Origin: Thalassotalea agarivorans | GTDB taxonomy: Bacteria > Pseudomonadota > Gammaproteobacteria > Enterobacterales > Alteromonadaceae | Length of the DNA: 64,000 nt | NCBI RefSeq assembly: GCF_030295955.1 | Contig: NZ_AP027363.1 | Span: 2,625,046 to 2,689,045 of the forward strand | Reading direction: 5' to 3' | Shown here: positions 55,931 through 64,000 of the stretch, piece after piece | Layout: each line of letters begins with the position of its first letter | Numbering within the stretch: the stretch's first letter is position 1 | Notes under the pieces: model-generated | The model's database searches: none | Told to the model about the DNA's origin: nothing | What the model saw: the letters and a program-made list of their open reading frames with translations, nothing else | Made by a program: the position numbers and the translations under genes

Positions 55931-57044
55931 AAGGTTCTAGGCGTTTGATGCCATAGCCATCAATACCTACATATATGTATCCGTCGGCACCCTGATGCAA
56001 GCTGCGAACACGGCCGATGCCTTGAAGTACTTTATATTGTTTAACCACTTTATCACCGTCCACTTCAAGTGCAGATAGGAAACTAAACTTCATTGAGCCC
56101 AATAGAAATTTGCCCTTCAGTTGCGGGTATCGATCAGACGTCACGTGAATCATTCCAGATGGTGCAATAGAAGGATCCCAATATAACACTGGATTTGTCA
56201 TACCTTCTTTTTCAGTGAGGTCGGTAAATGATGTACCACTGTAGTTAACACCATAGCTCACAACCGGCCAACCGTAATTCGCACCTTTTTCGATGACATT
56301 AACTTCATCGCCACCACGTGGACCATGTTCGTGCGACCAGATTTTTCCTGTAAGTGCATTTTTGACTAAGCCTTGAGGATTGCGATGTCCATAGCTATAT
56401 ATTGCTGGTTTAGCATCTTTTACATTTACAAAGGGATTATCTGCTGGAACCTTACCGTCTTCGTGTAAACGGTAAACCTTGCCGCCATCAAGCGTTAAAT
56501 CTTGAGGTAATACGTCTCTATTGCCTCTGTCACCGATAGAAAAATACACAAAACCTTCATTATCAAAGGCGATACGGCTACCAAAATGCCTGCCGTTATC
56601 GGTATTACCTTCACCTTTATACAATACCGTTTGGTCAGAAAGAGACAGCGATTGACGATCTAATTTAGCCCGCATTAATGCCGTGTGACCACCTTTTTCT
56701 TTCCCTTCTGGCGATGAGTAAGTGATATAAATCCAACCATTCTTGCGATAGTTAGGGTGAAGTTTAATATCGAGTAAGCCACCTTGGCTTTTCGCGAAAA
56801 CTTCTGGTACACCCTTTACTTCTGTTTTTTTGCGCGTGGCTTTGTCGACAAAATATAAGCTACCTTGACGCTCAGTAACGAGCAAATTGCCATCAGGTAA
56901 CTGTGCTATACCCCACGGGATGGTAAATCCGTCAGCGAAATCTACTGACTTTGCAGTTATGTTCAATGAACTTGCTTTGTCATAGTCGCTTGCACAAGCA
57001 AAAAATGTAAGGGAAAGCCCCAGTGCAGACAATAAATGTTTCAT
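55929..57044 (-). CDS. PQQ-dependent soluble sugar dehydrogenase (YliI/GDH-B-like)
   Basis: 371 residues from the ATG at 57044. Hydrophobic signal ending FFACAS (possible lipobox FFAC). Six-bladed propeller of the soluble glucose/sorbosone dehydrogenase family: PWGIAQLPDGNLLVTERQGSLYF, GGLLDIKLHPNYRKNGWIYITYS-like strand, HFGSRIAFDNEGFVYFSIGDRG and SHEHGPRGGDEVN carrying the catalytic His. It would oxidise aldoses in the periplasm using PQQ. Its start lies 1 base after the permease stop, so it is the last gene of the RND operon, an unusual partner. Confidence 0.88.
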   Translation of the reverse strand: MKHLLSALGLSLTFFACASDYDKASSLNITAKSVDFADGFTIPWGIAQLPDGNLLVTERQGSLYFVDKATRKKTEVKGVPEVFAKSQGGLLDIKLHPNYRKNGWIYITYSSPEGKEKGGHTALMRAKLDRQSLSLSDQTVLYKGEGNTDNGRHFGSRIAFDNEGFVYFSIGDRGNRDVLPQDLTLDGGKVYRLHEDGKVPADNPFVNVKDAKPAIYSYGHRNPQGLVKNALTGKIWSHEHGPRGGDEVNVIEKGANYGWPVVSYGVNYSGTSFTDLTEKEGMTNPVLYWDPSIAPSGMIHVTSDRYPQLKGKFLLGSMKFSFLSALEVDGDKVVKQYKVLQGIGRVRSLHQGADGYIYVGIDGYGIKRLEP

Positions 57045-57045
57045 A

Positions 57046-60000
57046 TTAAGCAATTAAATCCTGATCGTATTGAGTGTTTTTATTTTGTTTTCTGCGTCTA
57101 AATAAGTTCGCAATATCTTCTTTAATCATATAAAGAGACGGTATTAAAAACAGCGTGATAACGGTAGCAAACATAATACCGAAACCTAGTGATATTGCCA
57201 TAGGAATAATGAACTGGGCTTGTAGACTTGTTTCGAAATAAAGCGGAAGTATACCAAAGAAAGTGGTTAGCGAGGTTAACAATATAGCTCTAAAGCGCAT
57301 TGTTCCAGCTTCACATACTACGTCTATCATTCGCTGGCCCGAATCTTTTGCTTTATTAATGAAGTCGACCAAGATCAAACTGTCGTTGACGACGACACCT
57401 GTCAAGGCAATAAACCCATATAGCGACATCATATTAACCGTTTTACCCATAATGAAATGGCCGATTATCGCGCCAATAATACCAAAAGGTATAACAGACA
57501 TAATAACCAATGGTTGAGCGTATGATTTCGTCGGTATAGCGATTAGGCCATAAATTAGAAACAGCGCACCTAATGCCGCAAAACCAAGTTGCCGTAAGAA
57601 GTCGGCTTGTTCTTTACTAGCACCTTCAACGCCATAGCTTACTGAAGGGTAGTTAGACAAAATTTCAGGAATGTAACGGCCGTTCATCTCACCTATGACG
57701 ATACGTGACTCTACTTTTTCTGAATCGATATCAGCTGAAATAGTTATCGAGCGTTTTTGATTTACGCGGCGAATGGTTGAATAGCCTTGCCCTATTTCAA
57801 TATCCGCTACTTGGTAGAATGGCACTAAATCGCCTGTTGGTGTGCGAATCCACATATCTTCTAAATCAGTTACAGATAAGCGTCTGTCTTTTGGATAGCG
57901 CACCATCACTTTTAATTCATCACGGCCACGCTGAATACGTTGAGCCTCATCGCCATAAAATGCCTGTCTAACTTGACGCGCTAAACTAGACAATGTCAGC
58001 CCAAGCACTTCAGCCTCTGGCTTGATGTTTAACTTAATTTCCTGATTACCACGGCTAAAAGAATTCCTAATATCATAGACACCATCATAAGAAGATAGTT
58101 GTGATTCTATGTCAGCTGCCGCCGCTTCTAATTCATCATCATTCTTTCCGTTTAACTGAAACTCTAACGCGGCACCACCGCCAACATTAGTACCGGCGAA
58201 GAAACGAATCTCCCGAGTACCAGGAATTTCACCAATTTCATCTCGCCATAGTTTTTCTATTTCATAGGCGTCCAACACCCTATCTTCAGACTTAACGAGC
58301 TCTAGCAAGAAAGTTGCAGAGGTATTGCCTTCAGTAAAAATAAGCGAGTGTTTGATAAAGCTTTGGCCATTATGTTGATTTTGCTCGGCTATGCGCTGCG
58401 CGGCATCATTTACCGCTTCTATAGCACGGTTTCGCGCCGTAGGAGAGCTTCCGTCGACCATCACCACTTGACCTTGAATAAAGTCAGAAGGGACATTTGG
58501 AAACACTTCTACTTTCACAAATGACGCGGCAATCAAGCCGATTGATAGCAACAGAATCGCAAAGAAGATAGCCAAAGTGTTGTATCTTGCCACTAGTGCA
58601 GTGCGCAAAAACGGCTTGTAAACATTATGGATAAAGTTGTCTAACCCTTTCTTAAACGACATTTGAAAACGCTCAAAGGCATTCGCATTTTCTTTAGTTA
58701 ACGGTACATACTTCATATGAGCAATATGAGCAGGTAATATCCATTTCGACTCTACTAAAGAGAAAATCAAACAAAAGGTCACGACTAACGCGATTGCTCT
58801 AAAGAAAGCGGCAAAGGTAGCATCGATAAACAGTAAAGGCGCAAAGGCGGCAATAGTAGTTAAAACGCCAAAGGTTGCCGGCATTGCAACCCGCATTGTC
58901 CCTCGAATGACATTATCTGTTGAGTGCCCATAACGTTGTATTTCAGAATAGGCGCTTTCACCAATGACGATGGCATCGTCAACGACAATCCCCAGAACCA
59001 TGATAAAGGCGAACAGGCTTAATAAGTTTATCGAGACCGCCCAATCACCAAACAGTGGCATTAATATAAAGGCACCTAAAAAGCTAATAGGAATACCTAG
59101 CATGACCCAAAACGCTATGCGTAGTCTTAAGAATAAGGTCAATACCAAAAATACTAACAAGGCACCCAAAAACATGTTCGAAATCATCATGTCTAAGCGC
59201 TCAGACAAGTAAAAAGAGGTATCTCCCCATACCGTAACTTTTGCCCCATCTGGCAGCTGCGTATTTTTTCTTTCTACAAATTGACGCACTTCCTTTGCAA
59301 TGGCCAAATCATCCTGATCGCCCGTTGATTGCACCATAATACTGGTAGAAGGAAGGCCATCAAACTCAGCAAAATCATCGCTTTCTACAAAACCGTCGAC
59401 AATATTAGCAACATCGCGCAATAGCAACCTTGTGCCGTCCATCGATGTTTTTAGTACAATACGACCAAATTCTTCTCCGGTGTAGGCTTGGCCATCGGTG
59501 CGCAATAATATATCGCCACCTTCGGTTTTGATTGTGCCACCGGGTAAATCAATTGATGAAGCGCGAACCGCTTGGGTTACTTGGTCAAAGGTTAAGCCAT
59601 ATTTCTGCAGTTTTTCTTCAGTAATTTCTATGCTGATTTCATAAGCACGCTTACCGACAACACGCGCACTGTTAACACTCGGCAGCAACATAATTTCGTC
59701 GCGAATTTGTTGCGCCATATTTTGTCGCGCTCGACGATCCATGGTGCCACTTACAGAAAGCCACATGACTTGGCTCATAAACTCTTGTTTTGTTACTAAA
59801 GGCTTTTCTGTTTGCTCTGGGAACGTGGTTATCGCGTTAACTTGCATTTGTACTTCATCAAGTTTCTCAGATAGCGAGTAACCCGATTGAAGTTCGATAT
59901 TAACCACACCAACCCCTTCAAATGCCGACGAAGTCACACGCTTTATGCCGTTAATATCCTCTATAGCTTCTTCAACTTTGAGTACTACAGATTCTTCAAC

Positions 60001-60198
60001 TTCTTCTGGTGATGCGCCTAAATGAGCAACACGCACCTGAATGCTGTTTGGGTTAAATTCAGGAAACATTTTCTTATTGATGTTTTGATAGGAAAACAAA
60101 CCGACAACAATAATAAACACCATCAATAAGTTGGCAGCCACACTATTATTGGCAAACCAAGGAATTATGCCCCTTAAAGGCGCTTCATTTTGACTCAT
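57046..60198 (-). CDS. RND-family efflux permease (second locus)
   Basis: 1050 residues with twelve membrane segments and two periplasmic loops. Proton-relay aspartates in GIVVDDAIVIGESAYSE, and GVVVNDSLILVDFIN in the second half. Paralogous to 14032-17214 but not a recent copy. It follows its adaptor by 2 bases and precedes the sugar dehydrogenase by 1. The outer-membrane channel is not encoded here; substrate unknown. Confidence 0.9.
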   Translation of the reverse strand: MSQNEAPLRGIIPWFANNSVAANLLMVFIIVVGLFSYQNINKKMFPEFNPNSIQVRVAHLGASPEEVEESVVLKVEEAIEDINGIKRVTSSAFEGVGVVNIELQSGYSLSEKLDEVQMQVNAITTFPEQTEKPLVTKQEFMSQVMWLSVSGTMDRRARQNMAQQIRDEIMLLPSVNSARVVGKRAYEISIEITEEKLQKYGLTFDQVTQAVRASSIDLPGGTIKTEGGDILLRTDGQAYTGEEFGRIVLKTSMDGTRLLLRDVANIVDGFVESDDFAEFDGLPSTSIMVQSTGDQDDLAIAKEVRQFVERKNTQLPDGAKVTVWGDTSFYLSERLDMMISNMFLGALLVFLVLTLFLRLRIAFWVMLGIPISFLGAFILMPLFGDWAVSINLLSLFAFIMVLGIVVDDAIVIGESAYSEIQRYGHSTDNVIRGTMRVAMPATFGVLTTIAAFAPLLFIDATFAAFFRAIALVVTFCLIFSLVESKWILPAHIAHMKYVPLTKENANAFERFQMSFKKGLDNFIHNVYKPFLRTALVARYNTLAIFFAILLLSIGLIAASFVKVEVFPNVPSDFIQGQVVMVDGSSPTARNRAIEAVNDAAQRIAEQNQHNGQSFIKHSLIFTEGNTSATFLLELVKSEDRVLDAYEIEKLWRDEIGEIPGTREIRFFAGTNVGGGAALEFQLNGKNDDELEAAAADIESQLSSYDGVYDIRNSFSRGNQEIKLNIKPEAEVLGLTLSSLARQVRQAFYGDEAQRIQRGRDELKVMVRYPKDRRLSVTDLEDMWIRTPTGDLVPFYQVADIEIGQGYSTIRRVNQKRSITISADIDSEKVESRIVIGEMNGRYIPEILSNYPSVSYGVEGASKEQADFLRQLGFAALGALFLIYGLIAIPTKSYAQPLVIMSVIPFGIIGAIIGHFIMGKTVNMMSLYGFIALTGVVVNDSLILVDFINKAKDSGQRMIDVVCEAGTMRFRAILLTSLTTFFGILPLYFETSLQAQFIIPMAISLGFGIMFATVITLFLIPSLYMIKEDIANLFRRRKQNKNTQYDQDLIA

Positions 60199-60200
60199 GT

Positions 60201-61481
60201 CTAGCCTTCCTCTGCACTAACGGCAGCGATGCCTTCTTCTGTATCCTGCTCGGAGTTTTCTTGATCTACTGGCGTAGAATCGGTTTCACCTTTAACGCGC
60301 AATGTCATGCCTGGAACGGGTGTTTCTAGTTTGGTTGTAACTAAACGATATCCCGATGGAAAGTCTTGGGTTGTGTATAAATTCACGTCATCAGCTCTAA
60401 CAACATCTACCGTAAATTCACTTAATTTATAACTATCATCAAGTAAAAAGACTTTATTCGCGCCATACACAGCGCTGCGAGGGATGGTAATAACGCCATC
60501 CAAAGTTTTGCCGTAAATGGTTGCGTTGACGAAGGTTCCTATGCGAATTTCATCATGTTGCGTTACATCTTCAATGGCATATGGATCATCGATAAGAGCA
60601 ACGACGTAATGAACGCGTGAATTGTTATCTACCACCCCTTCGTAGCGAGATAACTTTGAGCGCCACTGATAAGTTGTACCCGATAGGTCATAAAACAAAT
60701 CGACATTAGACACGTACTTATCGGATTGATGAATGCGCGGTAAATTAATGTATTGGGCATCACGCTGTTTAATTGGTAATCGAATCTCTGCGTAATCGAC
60801 AGCAAAGGTTTCAGCTAACTTTGTACCTGTTGATACATACTGACCGATATCAACATTTTTCATTTTTATCATGGCGTCATAAGGCGCTAATATTTTGGTG
60901 CGAGCAAGCTTCACCTCAGCCGCCTGTAAATCTGCCTCAGCAGCTTGTACGTCAGCTTTTGCTCGCTGCAATTGTGGAATACGCAACGCTAAAACGGGCG
61001 CTTCTTCTTCTGGCTTACCAGACAAACGCCATTCATCTCTTGCTTGTTGCGCCCTTGCTTCTTCTTCCGTTAGTGCCGCTTTAGCAGAATTAAGCCTCGC
61101 TTTCGCCTGAATATGCGCCACTTTGTAATTAATATCGTCAATTGCTAGTAACAGCTCGCCTTTCTTAAAATAGCCGCCCACTTTAAACTTGTCTGACACC
61201 ATAGTTACCACGCCAGCAACTTCTGCCACTAAATTGGTTTCCGTACGCGGCGATACCGAACCTTGAGATTTAATGGTAAACGTAACGTCCTGCCTATCCA
61301 TTGCCATAACTTCAACTAAAGGCGCTTTAATCACCGTAGGCTTTTGCATTGGTTTAGGTTTCATGCCCATCAGCACGAAGAGTGCAAAAAATGCCAAAAG
61401 AATAATGAGAATAGGCGTCAGTACATACCTTAAAGGGATCATGGTACGCTTTTTGGTTTTACGGGAATCAATTGTTGGCAT
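60201..61481 (-). CDS. RND periplasmic adaptor (membrane fusion) subunit (second locus)
   Basis: 426 residues. N-terminal anchor (YVLTPILIILLAFFALFVLMG), lipoyl half VTMVSDKFKVGGYFKKGELLLAID, an Ala/Glu-rich helical hairpin (about 125-190), second lipoyl half ILAPYDAMIKMKNVDIGQYV and barrel domains, ending in an acidic tail. Same architecture as the first adaptor. First gene of a three-gene operon (adaptor, permease, sugar dehydrogenase). Confidence 0.9.
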   Translation of the reverse strand: MPTIDSRKTKKRTMIPLRYVLTPILIILLAFFALFVLMGMKPKPMQKPTVIKAPLVEVMAMDRQDVTFTIKSQGSVSPRTETNLVAEVAGVVTMVSDKFKVGGYFKKGELLLAIDDINYKVAHIQAKARLNSAKAALTEEEARAQQARDEWRLSGKPEEEAPVLALRIPQLQRAKADVQAAEADLQAAEVKLARTKILAPYDAMIKMKNVDIGQYVSTGTKLAETFAVDYAEIRLPIKQRDAQYINLPRIHQSDKYVSNVDLFYDLSGTTYQWRSKLSRYEGVVDNNSRVHYVVALIDDPYAIEDVTQHDEIRIGTFVNATIYGKTLDGVITIPRSAVYGANKVFLLDDSYKLSEFTVDVVRADDVNLYTTQDFPSGYRLVTTKLETPVPGMTLRVKGETDSTPVDQENSEQDTEEGIAAVSAEEG

Positions 61482-61609
61482 AATTAACCTTTAGCATTTA
61501 ATTTAATAAGCGAGACATCTTTTAGTGGATTAAGTTTATCTAATAATCAACGGCTTAACACCTTTATACGATAAATATTGTTTTTTTGGCGTTAAAATAA
61601 AATTCCACG

Positions 61610-61975
61610 CTATTTCGCCAATTTTGACCACGCTACTAGCATCTTTCTAAATTCCTCAGGATCACATTCTACTTTTTGAAACTGTTCAAAGGACAAGGTA
61701 TCGTATGCTAGCTCTTCCGGTAAGTTGACGTTGTTATTCGTCTGCACGTTAGCAAACACCTGCACGTCATCTTGCTCGACTACTACGGAATATTCTTTGC
61801 CTTCGATCAACTTTTCTTGACCGTTTTTATTATCAATAGCCGTAAGCACCTCGGACAGCTTTTCGCTATCATTCTCAATTTCAGATTCCAACCAGCGGCC
61901 AATGAGCTCGTGCTCAAACGAAAATTTGGCTCTATTTTTGCCGGTTACAGAATCATTTATAAACTCGTATTCCAT
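61610..61975 (-). CDS. UPF0231 / YacL family protein
   Basis: About 121 residues from the ATG at 61975; five extra residues would come from an earlier start, and the family begins with MEYEF/MDYEF. MEYEFINDSVTGKNRAKFS, GRWLESEIEND and the acidic body resemble E. coli YacL, a small cytoplasmic protein without a settled role. Divergent from the gene at 62078. Confidence 0.75.
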   Translation of the reverse strand: MEYEFINDSVTGKNRAKFSFEHELIGRWLESEIENDSEKLSEVLTAIDNKNGQEKLIEGKEYSVVVEQDDVQVFANVQTNNNVNLPEELAYDTLSFEQFQKVECDPEEFRKMLVAWSKLAK

Positions 61976-62077
61976 TGTTATATCGTGCAATTAAACATAC
62001 CCTTAAGTTTAGCAGAGGAACTTTCAATCAAACATGTACTCTTAACAAAACAAACAAAATGGCGTTACTTAGATTAA

Positions 62078-62794
62078 ATGAAGGCTAAAAAGCTCGAATT
62101 TTGGCACTATCTGTTACTTGCAATGCTGTTGCATGGCGCCCTATTTGTTTGGCTATTGCTTTCACCTCATACAGCTATTACTCCAAGCAATACTGCGGTC
62201 ACGCCTATTGAAAGCTACCTTTATCAGCCGCCTGAAATCCCTGAACCTAACATTGAATCGCCGAAGCCTGTAAAGGAAGAAACGATAGTCACTAAAGAAA
62301 TACATCAACAAGTCAGTACAACGGCGCCCCAAATAGAGACAAATGAGGAACAATTGCCCGCTGTGACAAGTGAAGATGTGGCAACAGCCGATGTAAATGA
62401 AGATGCAGTAACTGTGCCTCGCTTTGACGCAATCAACGCGTTGCAGTCTTTAAAGAAAAAACAGGCGGTTGCGCCGGAATATGGCTCTGTTAACACTAAC
62501 CAAAACGCATCTGTGTTTAATCCGCAGCCACAAAGTGTGTCTCCGTCGCTAGGCACGCCTCTTACCGACAGAGAAAAACAAGAACAACGCACAACACATT
62601 ATGGCGCAGTGGGACAAAAGATAATAAAGGGTGATGATGGCCGCTGCAGTTTAGTGCAAGACTTAAGTTTTGTCGGCATGGAGGGCATTACCGCAGTACA
62701 AAGCTTTGCTTGCGGCGAAACCAAAATGGAAAGGGATTTTAGAATGCATATGCAACAGTACAAAAAGAAAAGTCAGCTTCTTACTGATGACTGA
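62078..62794 (+). CDS. Single-pass, proline-rich TonB-like periplasmic protein of unknown function
   Basis: 238 residues. A short cytoplasmic start is followed by one hydrophobic helix (YLLLAMLLHGALFVWLLL) with the histidine position seen in TonB-type anchors, then a Pro/Glu/Thr-rich linker (PPEIPEPNIESPKPVKEE) to about residue 110. The C-terminal domain has two cysteines (GRCSLVQDL, SFACGET). It is not a TonB C-terminal domain as I know it. It may be an energy-coupling or envelope-spanning protein; no ExbB/ExbD gene is nearby. Confidence 0.65.
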   Translation: MKAKKLEFWHYLLLAMLLHGALFVWLLLSPHTAITPSNTAVTPIESYLYQPPEIPEPNIESPKPVKEETIVTKEIHQQVSTTAPQIETNEEQLPAVTSEDVATADVNEDAVTVPRFDAINALQSLKKKQAVAPEYGSVNTNQNASVFNPQPQSVSPSLGTPLTDREKQEQRTTHYGAVGQKIIKGDDGRCSLVQDLSFVGMEGITAVQSFACGETKMERDFRMHMQQYKKKSQLLTDD

Positions 62795-62840
62795 ATCAGA
62801 TATAGCTACTTCCTAAATGTATATTCCACCCAAAACGGCC

Positions 62841-62906
62841 AGCAATCCAAACCAACAGGACCGCAGTTCCAATTTAACAGGACCACCATTCCAATAACCT
62901 TGGACC
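62841..62906. repeat. Three tandem degenerate 22-base repeats, possible insertion-sequence end
   Basis: Units at 62841-62862, 62863-62884 and 62885-62906 share xxCCAAxxxxxCAGGACC-like sequence (the third ends TTGGACC). Short tandem transposase-binding sites of this length are typical of IS21-family ends. No transposase gene is present, so this would be a remnant. Confidence 0.5.
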
Positions 62907-62965
62907 ATTGCCCACATTAAAAAAACCTTCTACAATGAAAAGTTTTTTAATGATTCTTAATTGAT

Positions 62966-63283
62966 TTACGTTTTAATTTGTTGAAGAGAAATAATAAATG
63001 CAGAGTGCTCCTCTGATTCATTTTCTATAAACCTTATAGCTTCTTCACATGCTGACAATTGTTTACCATTACAAACTATTCCTCTATCCCATATACAATC
63101 TAAGCGCATTTCAAATCCTGGGTTATGCCAAATTCCCCCTTCAACTCGAGATACAATATAATTTAAATCAGTGCTACGTCGGCAAACTTCTATGGCTGCC
63201 GCTGGAGTCAACTTCATTATATTATTACCTTGGTTTGTAAAAAACTCTGTTGCATCCGAATACAAGAAATTTCTATCAAGCAT
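62966..63283 (-). CDS. Candidate immunity protein for the Rhs toxin
   Basis: 105 residues, acidic, with ECRR-type cysteines (EVCRRSTDLN, LDCIWDRG, SACEEAI). No signal peptide and no family I can name. Its start overlaps the stop of the Rhs-toxin frame by one base (TAATG), the standard order of toxin then immunity gene. The immunity role is therefore inferred from position, size and charge. Confidence 0.6.
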   Translation of the reverse strand: MLDRNFLYSDATEFFTNQGNNIMKLTPAAAIEVCRRSTDLNYIVSRVEGGIWHNPGFEMRLDCIWDRGIVCNGKQLSACEEAIRFIENESEEHSAFIISLQQIKT

Positions 63284-63879
63284 TACCTATTATCCTCTTT
63301 CCATTCAATTCGACTATCAGGTATCCAATTAGGATCATTTTTATCACTTACATGAGTAACTTCATTTGTATTGTCATTCACTACTACATGACCGCCATTT
63401 TTAGAACCATACACTGATGCGGGATCATTTCTCCCTTTTCCGTCTTCTGTTTTATCAGCCCCTCTATTATCAGTTGATTGACCTGTCAGTTCCGTGCTAT
63501 CGACCAAATCATTGATTTCTTCTTCCGTCCAACCTCTATCACCTAGCTGATCTCTAACTTTATCATCTATCTCAACGCCACTATCAGATGATTCATTGTG
63601 CATTATATCCCAAGCTACATCTGCAATCATTCTGGACAACGTTCGCCCAGCTACGGCTCGGACACCAGCGTTAATTGCATTTCCGATCATCAAACCGCCT
63701 CGATAAGCAATATGAGCAGTTTTTCCATCTGGGTCTATATATTTATATGGGTTATTGTTCGCATAGGCATAGCGGTTAAACCCCTGAATACCATTAGGAG
63801 TAAATAAATGGCTAACAGTATCAACAGGATCATTCGAGTAGAAACGACCTATGACTGGATCATAGTATCGTGCCTGCAT
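63283..63879 (-). pseudogene. Truncated Rhs protein tip with C-terminal colicin E5-like toxin domain
   Basis: 198 codons. Residues 1-52 are the end of an Rhs core (MQARYYDPVIGRFYSNDPVD, then GFNRYAYANNNPYKYIDPDGK), the conserved border after which the variable toxin starts. Frame upstream is open for only eight more codons, to a stop at 63904-63906, so the main Rhs barrel is missing. The variable tip contains VRDQLGDRGWTEEEIND, NDPASVYG, HVVVNDNTNEV and NDPNWIPDSR, which resemble the colicin E5-type tRNA-cutting ribonuclease domain. With no cage or secretion part it is an orphan tip; it may be a displaced alternative toxin module. Confidence 0.65.
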
Positions 63880-64000
63880 ATAAATGCGGCAAACGAAAAG
63901 CCCTTAAAGCGCTGGAAACTATACATCATATCGAATTAGGCGCTTTGTCCAAACAGTACTAAAACACTACTATTGTACAAGCATAAAAAAAGCGCTACTA

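Noticed and set aside
63904..64000. Possible transposase C-terminus on the plus strand at the window end
   Set aside because: A short open stretch ending near 63960 (KALKALETIHHIELGALSKQ) looks protein-like, but it is too short and cut off from context to assign.

Overview
The window looks like the chromosome of a marine gammaproteobacterium of the order Alteromonadales, probably near Colwelliaceae/Thalassotalea. This is inferred from the gene set, not from a search: a PutA of enterobacterial/alteromonad type, the rpsU-yqeY-dnaG-rpoD block next to tsaD, a class GN ('marine proteobacterial') sortase with its target, a large TonB-dependent receptor linked to flavin-dependent halogenases, several sugar-catabolic genes and a PEP-CTERM protein. 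The DNA is moderately AT-rich by eye.

Layout. 1-4 kb: the end of putA, an NlpC/P60 lipoprotein, a membrane-anchored AraC regulator and a secreted GH5 glycanase. 3.9-12.5 kb (minus strand): a TonB-dependent receptor followed by halogenase, halogenase-like pseudoenzyme, halogenase, and an esterase broken by one in-frame stop. 12.7-20 kb: small lipoprotein, 2OG-Fe(II) oxygenase, an RND efflux pair and a membrane acyltransferase. 20-27.8 kb: core genes (S1/CvfB-like protein, tsaD, rpsU, yqeY, dnaG, rpoD) and an outer-membrane barrel.

27.9-34.6 kb: a decayed island. Its left edge is the 5' half of an ileX-type tRNA gene, cut in the anticodon loop; the matching 3' half lies about 6.5 kb away at 34.5 kb. 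A complete tRNA with a CAT anticodon sits just inside the left edge and probably took over the function. A perfect 19-bp inverted repeat lies inside both edges. Between them are genes mostly killed by in-frame stops (NAD(P)-binding protein, MMPL/RND exporter, ecotin, one unrecognised membrane protein) and one intact collagen-like lipoprotein.

34.7-37.2 kb: a frameshifted sulfatase and a trypsin-like protease whose C-terminus runs into a 36-bp perfect palindrome that recurs twice near 55 kb. 37.3-48.8 kb: a PAS-AraC regulator divergent from a ten-gene plus-strand operon (Gfo/Idh/MocA, two xylose-isomerase-like TIM barrels, MFS carrier, DUF1080, ThuA-like, and two GMC dehydrogenase/Tat-signal subunit-3 pairs). 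Together these suggest periplasmic 3-oxidation of a glycoside followed by keto-sugar processing. 48.9-52.1 kb: luciferase-like oxidoreductase, SDR, PEP-CTERM protein and a small membrane protein. 52.2-55 kb: class GN sortase and VIT/VWA target. 55-61.5 kb: lytic transglycosylase between two palindrome copies, a PQQ-type sugar dehydrogenase and a second RND/adaptor pair. 61.6-64 kb: YacL-like protein, a proline-rich TonB-like protein, and a truncated Rhs tip with a toxin-like end and a candidate immunity gene. No CRISPR array, rRNA, integrase or intact transposase was seen.
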